The notes beneath the pieces are model-generated. The model was not told the origin of the DNA, did no database searches, and saw nothing but the letters and a program-made list of their open reading frames with translations. A DNA stretch of 64,000 nt from Actinomycetota bacterium (GTDB taxonomy: Bacteria > Actinomycetota > Aquicultoria > Aquicultorales > Aquicultoraceae). Positions 20,505-31,797 of the stretch are shown piece after piece (the first letter of the stretch is position 1; each line of letters begins with the position of its first letter). The stretch covers positions 1 to 64,000 of the forward strand of contig JAGXSZ010000040.1 in assembly GCA_018333515.1 (NCBI GenBank), read 5' to 3'. The position numbers and the translations under genes were made by a program.

Positions 20505-21419
20505 ATGAGTGTAAACTTAAGCGTTAATCTTTCAGGAATTAAAATGAAAAACCCGGTCATGCCGGCTTCCGGTACGTTTGGGGCGGGGCGCGAGTATAGC
20601 GAACTCATAGATATCAGCCGGCTCGGTGCGATAGTCGCCAAGACCGTTACATTAAAGCCGAGGGACGGGAATATCCCGCCGCGGCTCTGTGAGGTCTCAT
20701 CGGGCATGCTGAACTCGATCGGCCTCCAAAACGAGGGAATAGACCACTTCCTTAAGTACGATCTTCCCTTCATGAAAGAGTTTGACATTCCCATTATCGT
20801 CAATATCGCCGGAAACAGCCTGGAGGAGTACGCGCAGCTTTGCAGGGAAATCGACCGCGTCGAGGGCGTAAGCGGTATCGAACTCAATATCTCTTGTCCT
20901 AATATAAGGGCGGGCGGGATCGCGTTCGGTGCTTCATCGAAGTTGGCCGAGCAAGTGACCGCGGCAGCCAGATATAACACACAACTCCCCCTAATCGTCA
21001 AGTTGACACCGAACGTTTATAACATATCGAAGATAGCGCGGGCCGTTACCAGCGCCGGAGCCGATGTCATCTCATTGATAAACACAATGGTCGGCATGTC
21101 CATCGATACCAATACCTTCAAGCCCAATCTAGGCAATATTACCGGCGGACTGAGCGGGCCGGCGATAAAGCCGATTGCGGTTCGCATGGTCTGGGAGGTA
21201 GCACAGAGTGTCAAAATACCGATTATCGGTATCGGAGGCATCTCGAACGCGCTCGACGCCGTAGAATTTTTCCTGGCGGGAGCGTCGGCGGTAGGCGTTG
21301 GTACGGCGAACTTTATAAACCCTCATGCCATGACCGATATCATCAGCGGGCTAGAGGCTTATCTCGTCGAAAAAGGCTTTACCGATATCAGCCGGATAAT
21401 CGGAAAAGTCAAAACATAA
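20505..21419 (+). CDS. pyrD: dihydroorotate dehydrogenase, class 1B catalytic subunit
   Basis: A 304-residue FMN TIM-barrel enzyme oxidising dihydroorotate to orotate. The catalytic cysteine is in ELNISCPNIRAGG, typical of class 1B, and pyrK sits immediately upstream. Other motifs are NPVMPASGTFG at the N-terminus and IIGIGGISNALDA late on. The start is set at ATG 20505 (MSVNLSVNLSG) because it has GGAGA upstream and matches family starts; the open frame runs further up, overlapping pyrK out of phase. Confidence 0.96.
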   Translation: MSVNLSVNLSGIKMKNPVMPASGTFGAGREYSELIDISRLGAIVAKTVTLKPRDGNIPPRLCEVSSGMLNSIGLQNEGIDHFLKYDLPFMKEFDIPIIVNIAGNSLEEYAQLCREIDRVEGVSGIELNISCPNIRAGGIAFGASSKLAEQVTAAARYNTQLPLIVKLTPNVYNISKIARAVTSAGADVISLINTMVGMSIDTNTFKPNLGNITGGLSGPAIKPIAVRMVWEVAQSVKIPIIGIGGISNALDAVEFFLAGASAVGVGTANFINPHAMTDIISGLEAYLVEKGFTDISRIIGKVKT

Positions 21420-21549
21420 GGGCAAGCATAGCGTCCGCCGCAACGGTATCAATCGGCATTGGCGGCGGTAAATCTTTGATTTTGCGGCCGGCTATAAGAG
21501 CACGACGCCGAAGAGTTACCCACAAACGGCCAAGGAGAGTTCGCGATAT

Positions 21550-22284
21550 ATGTATAAGCCGGAAGAGCGTCTGATAGTCGCACTCGACGTGCCGACCCGA
21601 AAGGACGTCGAGCAAGCCTGTGCGGCGATTGGAGATAGCGCGGTTTTTTATAAAGTAGGCTTGCAACTCTTTCTTCCTGAAGGAGCAGGTGTTTTAAGGT
21701 ATTTGAAAGGCCGGGGCCTAAAGGTCTTTCTCGACCTGAAACTCCATGATATTCCGCACCAGGTCGCCGGCGCGTGCCGCGAAATCGCCCGGATGGGCGC
21801 GGATATGACCACGGTACATACGATGGGCGGTGTCGAGATGATGCGCGCGGCGGCAAGAGCCGTGAGGGAATCCGCGCTTGAACTCGGGGTCAAACCGCCG
21901 ATCCTTTTAGGTGTGACCGTCCTGACCAGTTTAAATCAATCTCAAGCTGGGGAAATAGGAATCGCCGCGAAGATTTCGCAACATGTCGTCCGGTTGGCGA
22001 CTCTGGCGAAAGAGAGCGGCCTCGACGGCGTTGTGGCATCGCCGTTGGAGGTCGAGGCGATAAGGGCGGCCGTGGGAGAGGACTTTGTAATCGTGACACC
22101 GGGCATCAGGTCGTCGGCGGATGTCGTGGGCGACCAGAAACGAGTTATGAGTGCGGCGGACGCAATCGGGGCGGGGTCGACATATCTCGTGGTGGGAAGG
22201 CCCATAATGGAATCGGACGACCCCGGGAAGGCCGCCGCGGCGGTTGCCGCCGAAATAGTGCGAGCGCTGAACGCAAGAACGTAA
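21550..22284 (+). CDS. pyrF: orotidine 5'-phosphate decarboxylase
   Basis: A 244-residue TIM-barrel enzyme making UMP. The catalytic Lys-Asp set is in FLDLKLHDIPHQV (residues about 58-70); VTPGIRSS and VVGRPI bind the phosphate. The start ATG 21550 is weakly supported, being preceded by GAGAG at distance. It is the last recognisable gene of the operon; pyrE, which supplies its substrate, is absent here. Confidence 0.97.
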   Translation: MYKPEERLIVALDVPTRKDVEQACAAIGDSAVFYKVGLQLFLPEGAGVLRYLKGRGLKVFLDLKLHDIPHQVAGACREIARMGADMTTVHTMGGVEMMRAAARAVRESALELGVKPPILLGVTVLTSLNQSQAGEIGIAAKISQHVVRLATLAKESGLDGVVASPLEVEAIRAAVGEDFVIVTPGIRSSADVVGDQKRVMSAADAIGAGSTYLVVGRPIMESDDPGKAAAAVAAEIVRALNART

Positions 22285-22871
22285 TATGGATATTGAGTTT
22301 GCGGCACAGTTGTTTGACAACCGAGGCTAAAAGTACCATACTCACACGTAACGCTTGGTATCGTACCGCTTCCTGACCGGTACGGCCTTGAATGCGGCTC
22401 AATAAATCGCCTGAATTAAAAATTAAGACTTGCTTAAGACACGGGCTTATTGATAGCATGGTTTCCGTTAGGCCTTTAACGAGCGAGAGTTTTTGTTTTT
22501 GCTGGTAAAAAAGAAGGAAAAATATAATTTCGTAGAGAATTACCTAAAAGTCCAGGTCAGGGGAGCCTGTTCATAGCGACACATCGCCGGCCTGTAGGCT
22601 TCGGCCGAAAATTCAACATGTTTGGAAGGGAGGGAGGTACAGTCGTTAGTTGCTAGCTTGATTGACAAGGGGTATCTAGAGTAATTTACGAACCACTTCA
22701 ATCTACATGGCAACAATCGAAGCTCAATTCAGTCGTGTGACAACGCACTGTGCCGGATGGTCCCAGTAATAGCCTACGTGATGCAACACGGGAGCGGGTG
22801 TTGAGCGTCAACCAGCTAGCCACAGATTTATTCAAAGTAAACAATTTAACTACCTAGCATAAGGAGGAGTT
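22285..22871. other. 587-base gap between pyrF and mihF with no recognised gene
   Basis: No frame of good quality lies here and no known RNA family is apparent. A promoter sits at 22314-22342, a second TTGACA near 22663, and GGGAGGGAGG near 22630. It is the place where pyrE might have been expected. Confidence 0.5.
22314..22342 (+). promoter_or_regulatory. sigma-70 type promoter downstream of pyrF
   Basis: TTGACA (22314-22319), 17-base spacer, CATACT (22337-22342). It may start a long-leader transcript of the mihF-gmk-rpoZ operon, or an unrecognised small RNA. Confidence 0.6.
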
Positions 22872-23183
22872 ATGCCGTTACCGAAATTAACCGAGGAGCA
22901 AAGGCAAGACGCTCTCAAGAAAGCCGCGGAAGCCAGACAAAAAAGGGCTGAACTCAGGAAGCAGCTGAAAAACGGAGATGTCAATGTCAAGGAGATCATC
23001 TCTAAGACGGATGACCCGATTGTCTCGAGGATGAAGGTCAGCAGCTTGCTTGAGTCATTGCCGGGCATCGGCAAGGCCAGGGCTCAAAAGATTATGCAGG
23101 AGGCTGGAATCAGCCCGACCAGAAGAATCCAGGGTCTCGGCAGCAAGCAAAGAGAGATTCTTATCAGTTCGGTCGGTAAATAG
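22872..23183 (+). CDS. mihF: actinobacterial-type integration host factor (mIHF)
   Basis: A 103-residue basic nucleoid protein. An N-terminal charged helix (KLTEEQRQDALKKAAEARQK) is followed by a helix-two-turn-helix DNA-binding module with LLESLPGIGKARAQKIMQEA, then GISPTRRIQGLGSKQRE. This family is characteristic of actinobacteria and unrelated to enterobacterial IHF. It is the best taxonomic marker in the window. AAGGAGG lies just before ATG 22872. gmk follows within 5 bases, the standard actinobacterial order. Confidence 0.95.
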   Translation: MPLPKLTEEQRQDALKKAAEARQKRAELRKQLKNGDVNVKEIISKTDDPIVSRMKVSSLLESLPGIGKARAQKIMQEAGISPTRRIQGLGSKQREILISSVGK

Positions 23184-23187
23184 ACGG

Positions 23188-23766
23188 ATGCATATGGTGG
23201 ATGCGGAACGAAAGGTTTTCGTAATCTCTGGTCCATCAGGAGTCGGAAAGGGGACCTTGACCCAAGAACTTCTTAGGCGGGTCCCCTCAATCACTCGTTC
23301 GATCTCAGCGACGACGAGAAAGCCGCGACCGGGAGAGGAGAACGGACGAGATTATTTTTTTCTCACTGAAGATGAGTTCAAGAAACATATCGAGAGCGGG
23401 TCTTTCGTCGAGTGGGCGTTAGTCCACGAAAACTATTACGGGACTCTCAAGTCGGTAGTCGAGCGGATGCTCGCGGGTGGACAAGGCGTAATACTCGAAA
23501 TCGATGTGCAGGGCGCCTTGCGGGTAAGAGACGCGATGCCCGAAGCGGTTCTCATTTTCGTACAGCCGCCCTCCATGGACGAGCTTGTCGGCCGTCTCGA
23601 ACTTAGAAACACGGAGACTGAAGAGGAACTAAATAGGCGACTGAAGAACGCCGAAGGCGAGATGGTTCTTGCCGGTAAATACGATTATGTGGTAATAAAT
23701 GATGAGATAGATAGAGCCGTCACAGAGCTGGAAGAGATTGTGCGGGAAGCGGAGCACAAAAGTTAG
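23188..23766 (+). CDS. gmk: guanylate kinase
   Basis: A 192-residue enzyme that phosphorylates GMP with ATP. The P-loop is SGPSGVGKGT (near residue 14); the GMP-binding block is SISATTRKPRPGEENGRDYF, followed by ILEIDVQGALRV. Start is ATG 23188, or 23194 two codons later, right after the mihF stop; upstream in-frame codons overlap mihF. rpoZ follows 7 bases after its stop. Confidence 0.97.
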   Translation: MHMVDAERKVFVISGPSGVGKGTLTQELLRRVPSITRSISATTRKPRPGEENGRDYFFLTEDEFKKHIESGSFVEWALVHENYYGTLKSVVERMLAGGQGVILEIDVQGALRVRDAMPEAVLIFVQPPSMDELVGRLELRNTETEEELNRRLKNAEGEMVLAGKYDYVVINDEIDRAVTELEEIVREAEHKS

Positions 23767-23773
23767 GAGATAT

Positions 23774-24019
23774 ATGGTAAGCAGAGTTCCGATAGACAAG
23801 CTGTTAGGAAAAGTAGATAGCAGGTTTACTCTCGTTATCGAGGCAGCCAAGAGAGCCAGGCAAATAAACGATTATTTTAATGCAGTCAAGCGCCACGATA
23901 TGGTGCGCGTGCGGCCGCCGCGGATAGGTGATATGTCGAGCAAGCCGTTGACCATCGCGTTTCAGGAGATTGCCGACGACAGAGTAGTTTATGAGCGGAC
24001 TGTCGAAGGCATCAAATAA
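23774..24019 (+). CDS. rpoZ: RNA polymerase omega subunit
   Basis: An 81-residue subunit (VDSRFTLVIEAAKRARQINDY) that helps assemble beta-prime into core polymerase. ATG 23774 is preferred over the frame's upstream ATG because TAGGAGATAT lies directly before it and the result matches family length. Its 3' end overlaps a convergent gene by 8 bases. Confidence 0.93.
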   Translation: MVSRVPIDKLLGKVDSRFTLVIEAAKRARQINDYFNAVKRHDMVRVRPPRIGDMSSKPLTIAFQEIADDRVVYERTVEGIK

Positions 24020-24734
24020 TATCTAGTCCGCCAATCCGTAGCTCCTCCACGAGAACTAGCGACCAGCCGATGAGGCCCGGGTCGACGCGGTCGAGTCCGG
24101 TAGCGACATGATTGCCGAGATGGATGAGGGCGGTTTCACCGGCCGTCCAGTTTTGAGAGATATCCAACCACACTTCGATGATATCCTCGGGGAAGACCGT
24201 TTTTTTAGAGGTGAGTACATCGAGCTTGTCTATGAGGTGGAAGAGTTCGTTGCCGAGTTCGAGCAAGCTGTACGTCCAGCGAACAGCGACTAGTCTCGGA
24301 ACATAATTCGAGATCGCTCGCTCGATGAAACAGTACCTGTCCTTGAACCATTGGTCGGTGTGAATCCTATTTTCAGGTGTCATAACCTCGTAGTTGTCGA
24401 CGGCTTCTTCGCCGTCTAGCAGGACGCTGTTTATCTCCCTAGCCTGGTGCCCAAAGATATCCGCGTGGAATTTCAGGCTTTGCGCGAGTTCCCAAATCGT
24501 AATGGCGCGCTGTGCCACATTAGGCATTTTATCTGTAATGTTGAATTGCTCGATTTGCTTGAGTAGCGAGAGCGTGAGGTCGTGCATGGATGCCAAATGC
24601 ACCGCGGCCCGCACGGCAAATACCCTATTGATATTCGCCGACTCGAGCTTTTCCACGATTACCGTGCTCAGGCTCCCATGGTAGTCGTAATTATTAGAGC
24701 GGTCGATGATTGAATATACTGTACTCATACACAT
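24012..24734 (-). CDS. hypothetical protein, convergent with rpoZ
   Basis: A 240-residue soluble, mostly helical protein with no family I recognise. Visible traits: an early VEKLESANINRVFAVRAAVHL helix, a conserved-looking FHADIFGHQAREINSVLLDGE region, and several tryptophans. It has normal amino-acid composition and no competing frame on the other strand, so it is probably real. It breaks the otherwise standard rpoZ-coaBC junction and its stop overlaps rpoZ. The start may be ATG 24734 or 24728; no strong SD is seen. Confidence 0.7.
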   Translation of the reverse strand: MCMSTVYSIIDRSNNYDYHGSLSTVIVEKLESANINRVFAVRAAVHLASMHDLTLSLLKQIEQFNITDKMPNVAQRAITIWELAQSLKFHADIFGHQAREINSVLLDGEEAVDNYEVMTPENRIHTDQWFKDRYCFIERAISNYVPRLVAVRWTYSLLELGNELFHLIDKLDVLTSKKTVFPEDIIEVWLDISQNWTAGETALIHLGNHVATGLDRVDPGLIGWSLVLVEELRIGGLDII

Positions 24735-24793
24735 GCTATCGGCAACACACCCATAATGCTTAGGCCCTTAGTGCGCTAAATCGTCTTAAGCAT

Positions 24794-24882
24794 TTAGAAA
24801 TAGGCAGCTAAAGATGGTATAATAAGGTTATTAGGGTAGCGAGCGAATAACTACATCATATGCGTAGTTCGCATATCGCTCG
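24794..24882 (+). promoter_or_regulatory. promoter plus long inverted repeat ahead of coaBC
   Basis: TTAGAA (24794-24799), 18-base spacer, TATAAT (24818-24823). Downstream an interrupted hairpin forms: outer arms CGAGCGA (24840-24846) / TCGCTCG (24876-24882), inner arms AACTAC (24849-24854) / GTAGTT (24864-24869). It lies in the transcript leader, 42 bases before the coaBC start, without a T run. Confidence 0.55.
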
Positions 24883-24924
24883 AAATATTATGCGCGCTGT
24901 GGACGACTGTCGACCCGGAGTGAG

Positions 24925-26148
24925 ATGACGGAGACGACCTTGAAAGATAAGAGCATACTCCTTGGCGTGACGGGAGGGATAGCCGCCTATAAGGCGGCCG
25001 ATTTGGCCGGCAAACTGACGCAGGCCGGTGCCGTCGTCAAGACGATAATGAGCGAGAACGCCACGCGTTTCGTGGGCCCGTTAACATTTCAAGCGCTGAC
25101 GGGGCAGCCGGTCGTTACCGACCTATTCGCCCCCGGCTCGGACGGTTCTATTCAGCATGTCTCGCTCGCGGACGAGGCCGACCTGGTAGTCGTGGCGCCC
25201 GCGACCGCGAACATTCTGGCCAAAGCCGCGCATGGAATCGCCGACGACGTTCTCTCCACAACACTGCTGGCCGCACGGGGGCCGATTGTGATGGTCCCGG
25301 CGATGAACAACCATATGTGGGATAATCCGGCCACGCAAGCCAATCTGCTGACCCTTCAGGAGCGCGGCGTAAATATACTGGCGCCGGAGGTGGGGAGGCT
25401 GGCTTGCGGGAGCGAGCAGGCAATTGGGCGATTCCCAAAAACCGAGACGATACTCGGATATCTTAAAGACCTTTTAATGACGGCCGACATTCTCTCCGGT
25501 AAGACAATAATAGTAACGGCGGGCGGTACGCATGAGCCGATTGACGCGGTACGTTTTATCGGCAACCGCTCATCCGGCAAGATGGGATATGCCTTAGCCG
25601 AGCGGGCAAAAGCCCGCGGCGCTGAGGTTATTTTAATCAGCGGACCGACCGGCCTCCGCGCGCCGGCGGGAGTGCGGCTCATCGAGGTCGAGACGGCGCT
25701 TGAGATGCGCCAGGCGGTCATCGACAATCTTCCGGGTTCGGCTGCGCTAATCATGGCCGCCGCCGTAGCCGACTTCAGGGCGGCCGGCAGGGCCGACGGG
25801 AAGATAAAGAAAGAGCGGATGGGTGATAGTATCACCTTAGAGTTAAACCCCGATATTCTCCACGAAGCGGCGGGGCATAAAGATCGCGGCGTTATCATCG
25901 GTTTCGCCGCCGAGTCCGAGAACATCATCGCTAACGCGACTTTGAAGCTGGAGAAGAAGAAGCTGGACCTGGTCGTCGCCAACGACATCGGGCGCTCGGA
26001 CGCCGGCTTCGGAAGCGATTTCAACCTGGCGGTCCTCATCGACCACGATGGGCCGCGGGGCGAGTTCGCGATGTACCGCAAGTCCGATTTGGCTTCGGAA
26101 ATAATCGATTGGCTCGCGCGCGCCCTCGGCGGCGACGTTGATTCTTGA
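24925..26148 (+). CDS. coaBC: bifunctional phosphopantothenoylcysteine decarboxylase / synthetase
   Basis: A 407-residue fusion for coenzyme A synthesis. The CoaC half (residues about 7-180) is a flavin decarboxylase with GVTGGIAAYKAADL, the PXMNxxMW motif (PAMNNHMWDNPA) and the lid cysteine in RLACGSEQAIGR. The CoaB half begins at TIIVTAGGTHEPIDAVRFIG and has NRSSGKMG and AAAVADF. It ligates cysteine to phosphopantothenate using CTP. ATG 24925 follows GGAGTGAG. Confidence 0.97.
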   Translation: MTETTLKDKSILLGVTGGIAAYKAADLAGKLTQAGAVVKTIMSENATRFVGPLTFQALTGQPVVTDLFAPGSDGSIQHVSLADEADLVVVAPATANILAKAAHGIADDVLSTTLLAARGPIVMVPAMNNHMWDNPATQANLLTLQERGVNILAPEVGRLACGSEQAIGRFPKTETILGYLKDLLMTADILSGKTIIVTAGGTHEPIDAVRFIGNRSSGKMGYALAERAKARGAEVILISGPTGLRAPAGVRLIEVETALEMRQAVIDNLPGSAALIMAAAVADFRAAGRADGKIKKERMGDSITLELNPDILHEAAGHKDRGVIIGFAAESENIIANATLKLEKKKLDLVVANDIGRSDAGFGSDFNLAVLIDHDGPRGEFAMYRKSDLASEIIDWLARALGGDVDS

Positions 26149-26174
26149 CTTTTTCACGCATTCTCTGGTAATCT
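26145..26174 (+). promoter_or_regulatory. promoter of the metK riboswitch transcript
   Basis: TTGACT (26145-26150, overlapping the coaBC stop), 18-base spacer, TAATCT (26169-26174). Confidence 0.7.
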
Positions 26175-26234
26175 GCTGCTATAGGACTGAATGATTCGAA
26201 CCTTAAAAAGCCGCTTGGGCGGCGACATAGTGAA

Positions 26235-26433
26235 CTCTTATCCAGAGAGGTGGAGGGACTGGCCCTTTGAAGCCTCGGCAACCTGGAAACAAGCGGGTAT
26301 ACCCAATCGTTTCTAAGGTGCCAATTCCGGCGGAATCTAAAGGTAGTATCTTTTGATTAAAAGGTTACTGAAAGATGAGAGAAGGTTTAACAAGACTATA
26401 AACCCTCGCGCTTTCAGGCCGAGGGTATTTTTA
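26235..26433 (+). promoter_or_regulatory. SAM-I (S-box) riboswitch with terminator, upstream of metK
   Basis: The aptamer runs 26235-26382. Its P1 arms CTCTTATC (26235-26242) and GATGAGAG (26374-26381) pair fully. The conserved core AGAGGTGGAGGGACTGGCCC and GAAGCCTCGGCAACC are intact. A terminator follows: ACCCTCG (26402-26408) with CGAGGGT (26420-26426), then a T run. Known action: bound SAM favours the terminator and shuts off SAM synthesis. Confidence 0.95.
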
Positions 26434-26553
26434 TTGCGTAAGAAAGTCTTTAAATGCTCACAGAGCAAGGGTAGGCGAATAGTGGCTGGAGTGCGGTCGA
26501 GTCGAGAGAGACCGTCAAGACCACTAGGCGTTTGAGTAAAGGGAGGTAACAAA

Positions 26554-27786
26554 GTGTCAAAGAAACGGTATTTAATCACGTCGGAGTCGGTGACCGAGGG
26601 TCATCCCGATAAAATCGCCGACCAGATCTCCGACGCGATTCTCGACGCTATCTACACCGATGACCCGATGGCGCGAGTCGCGGTGGAAACACTGGTCACG
26701 ACCGGTCTCGTCATCGTCGCGGGAGAGGTAACGACGTGCACCTATGTCGATATCCCGAGTATTGTCAGGCGGACGATAAAGGGAGTGGGCTATACGAGGG
26801 CGAAGTTCGGGTTCGACTGCGATACCTGCGGTATCATAACGAGCATCGACCCCCAGTCGCCCGATATTGCCCAGGGTGTGGATTGCGCATACGAGAACCG
26901 GGCGCTCGGCGTCGACGAGGAACTCGACCAGCAGGGAGCCGGCGACCAGGGGATGATGTTCGGCTACGCTTGTGACGAGACGCCGGAGTTTATGCCGCTG
27001 CCGATACTCCTGGCCCATAAACTGGCCGCGCGGTTGGCTGAGGTAAGAAAAGACGCGACGTTGCCGTTTTTGCGCCCCGATGGCAAGACACAGGTCACGG
27101 TCGCCTATGAAGACGGGAAGCCGGTCGCGGTCGATACGATTGTCATATCGACGCAACACGCGCCGGGCATCGATATCGAAAGCGACCTGCGTCCGGCGCT
27201 CATCGAGAAGGTGATAAGACCGATCGTCCCCGCGAGTTTCATCGATTATGATAAGGTGAAAATACTTGTCAACCCGACCGGTAAGTTTGAGATAGGCGGC
27301 CCGCAGGGCGATACCGGTTTGACGGGGCGCAAGATAATCGTCGACACCTACGGCGGCCTTGGCCGTCATGGCGGCGGAGCGTTTTCAGGGAAAGACCCGA
27401 CCAAGGTCGACCGTTCAGCGGCGTACGCGGCGCGTTATGTGGCAAAGAACATCGTAGCCGCGGGCCTTGCCGAGCGCTGTGAAGTGCAGTTGGCCTATGC
27501 CATCGGAGTGTCGCGCCCGGTATCGATCATGGTGGAGACCTTCGGGACCGAAAAGATACCGGTCGAGAAAGTAGAGGAACTCGTCGAGAAGCACTTCGAC
27601 TTGCGCCCGGCCGCTATCATTCACGACCTCGACTTGCGCAGACCGATATATAAGAAAACCGCCGCATACGGCCATTTCGGTCGAGATGATGCCGATTTTA
27701 CCTGGGAGAAGACGGACAAGGCAGCGGCGTTGCGCGCCGCCGCCGGTTTGGCGGCTCTCAAACCCGATGCGGTGACTTTGAGTTAG
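26554..27786 (+). CDS. metK: S-adenosylmethionine synthetase
   Basis: A 410-residue enzyme making SAM from ATP and methionine. Signature blocks are [20 protein letters not shown] at the N-terminus, [12 protein letters not shown], and [22 protein letters not shown] start at 26554 after GGGAGG. It is controlled by the SAM-I riboswitch upstream, and priA follows 27 bases later. Confidence 0.98.
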   Translation: MSKKRYLITSESVTEGHPDKIADQISDAILDAIYTDDPMARVAVETLVTTGLVIVAGEVTTCTYVDIPSIVRRTIKGVGYTRAKFGFDCDTCGIITSIDPQSPDIAQGVDCAYENRALGVDEELDQQGAGDQGMMFGYACDETPEFMPLPILLAHKLAARLAEVRKDATLPFLRPDGKTQVTVAYEDGKPVAVDTIVISTQHAPGIDIESDLRPALIEKVIRPIVPASFIDYDKVKILVNPTGKFEIGGPQGDTGLTGRKIIVDTYGGLGRHGGGAFSGKDPTKVDRSAAYAARYVAKNIVAAGLAERCEVQLAYAIGVSRPVSIMVETFGTEKIPVEKVEELVEKHFDLRPAAIIHDLDLRRPIYKKTAAYGHFGRDDADFTWEKTDKAAALRAAAGLAALKPDAVTLS

Positions 27787-27813
27787 GACAACCGACCCAA
27801 AGGAGCATTACTC

Positions 27814-30255
<2,442 letters not shown>

Positions 30256-30310
30256 AATTCAATAATCTAAAGTCAGGATTGGGAAATCTTGAACGCAGGA
30301 GGAGCGAGCA

Positions 30311-30817
30311 GTGGCCATTTTGCCGATAAGGGTCTATCCCGACCCGGTCTTGAAGGAGAAGACGCACGTAGTCGACTCTATCGATGATGACTTGAGGAAG
30401 CTGATCAAAAATATGATAGATACGATGCGCGCGGCTCCGGGCATCGGGTTGGCGGCAAACCAAATCGGTGTTTTGAAACGGGTCGTCGTCGTCGATGTCG
30501 ATGACGATGAAGACGCGATGGTTTTAATAAATCCCGAAATCACCTGGTACAGTGAGGAGCAGGAAGAGAACGAAGAAGGTTGCCTCAGCGTCTACCCGGA
30601 CAAGATATCCGTCAACGTCTCCCGGTCCTTAAGGGTTAGAGTAAAAGCCGTCAATGAACATGGTGAGGACGTCGAGTTCGAGGCCGAAGGGCTCCTTGCG
30701 CGCGCCCTCCAGCACGAGATGGACCACATAAACGGCAAAGTGATCATAGATAGAGCGAGCGACGAAGAGCGAAAAAGCGCCCTGAGAGCGCTTACCGAAG
30801 AGATGGGGATGGGATAA
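30311..30817 (+). CDS. def: peptide deformylase
   Basis: A 168-residue Fe/Zn hydrolase removing the N-formyl group from nascent proteins. All three motifs are seen: GIGLAANQIGV, EEGCLSVYP (metal Cys) and LQHEMDHINGKV (HExxH). It starts with GTG 30311 after AGGAGGAGC and abuts fmt with no spacer. It acts with Fmt, which adds the formyl group. Confidence 0.97.
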   Translation: MAILPIRVYPDPVLKEKTHVVDSIDDDLRKLIKNMIDTMRAAPGIGLAANQIGVLKRVVVVDVDDDEDAMVLINPEITWYSEEQEENEEGCLSVYPDKISVNVSRSLRVRVKAVNEHGEDVEFEAEGLLARALQHEMDHINGKVIIDRASDEERKSALRALTEEMGMG

Positions 30818-31750
30818 GTGCGACTGTTTTTCATGGGCACACCCGAACTCGCGGTGCCGGTACTCAAGAGAATAACGGAGTCTTCGCACGAGATAACTCT
30901 CGTCGTCACCCAGCCCGACAAACCATCCGGGCGTAATCGCCGCCTAACGCCTCCGCCGGTCAAAGTCGTCGCCCAAACGGAAAACATACCGGTCGCGCAA
31001 CCGCCGACCTTAAAGGATGAAGACTTCAGAGAGACCATCATCGGCCTCGATGCCGATGTCGGCGTAGTCTTCGCCTACGGGAAACTTATCCCGCAGTGGC
31101 TGCTCGATGCCCCGAAGTACGGCGTCATCAATGTCCACCCCTCGTTACTGCCGAGGTGGCGCGGGGCCGCGCCGATACAGCGGCCGATAATGGAGGGCGA
31201 TAAAATCACCGGCGTGACTATCATGCGGATGGCTATGGAGTTGGACGCGGGCGATATCCTACTCCAGCGGCAGGTGCCGATAGCGCCTGACGATACGACG
31301 GGTACCCTCTCGCACCGATTGGCCGATATCGCGGCAGAGCTTGTCGTCGAGACCCTCGACAAAATAGAGGACGGCACCGTCGTTCGGGTGACCCAGGATG
31401 AATCCGGCGTGACTTACGCCCGGAAAATCACCGACGAGGATGCGGCAATAGTCTGGCGGCGCCCGGCACAGAGCATTTCAGACCAGGTGAGGGGGCTCAA
31501 CCCGAAACCCGGAGCGCGCACGATAGCCCGGGACAAGCTGCTCAAGGTGTGGCGGGTCTCGGCCGCGCCGGAGATAGCAAACGGGGAACCCGGCGCTATA
31601 GTCCATATCGACCCCAACAAAGGACCCTTCGTGGCGACAGAGAGCACGCCGCTCTTGCTCGACGAGGTACAACCGGCTAATAAGAAGAGGATGAGCGGGG
31701 CGGAATTCGTCCGCGGTTATCGCTTAAGAGTCGGCGACAAGTTGGGCTAG
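30818..31750 (+). CDS. fmt: methionyl-tRNA formyltransferase
   Basis: A 310-residue enzyme formylating initiator Met-tRNA with 10-formyl-THF. The signature NVHPSLLPRWRGAAPI carries the catalytic Asn/His; the N-terminal FMGTPELAVPVL and C-terminal OB domain are both present. GTG start at 30818 directly after the def stop. Confidence 0.97.
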   Translation: MRLFFMGTPELAVPVLKRITESSHEITLVVTQPDKPSGRNRRLTPPPVKVVAQTENIPVAQPPTLKDEDFRETIIGLDADVGVVFAYGKLIPQWLLDAPKYGVINVHPSLLPRWRGAAPIQRPIMEGDKITGVTIMRMAMELDAGDILLQRQVPIAPDDTTGTLSHRLADIAAELVVETLDKIEDGTVVRVTQDESGVTYARKITDEDAAIVWRRPAQSISDQVRGLNPKPGARTIARDKLLKVWRVSAAPEIANGEPGAIVHIDPNKGPFVATESTPLLLDEVQPANKKRMSGAEFVRGYRLRVGDKLG

Positions 31751-31797
31751 ACTAGGTCGGTTGCGGGCTAAGGGCGGCACGCGACGGAAGGGTTATT

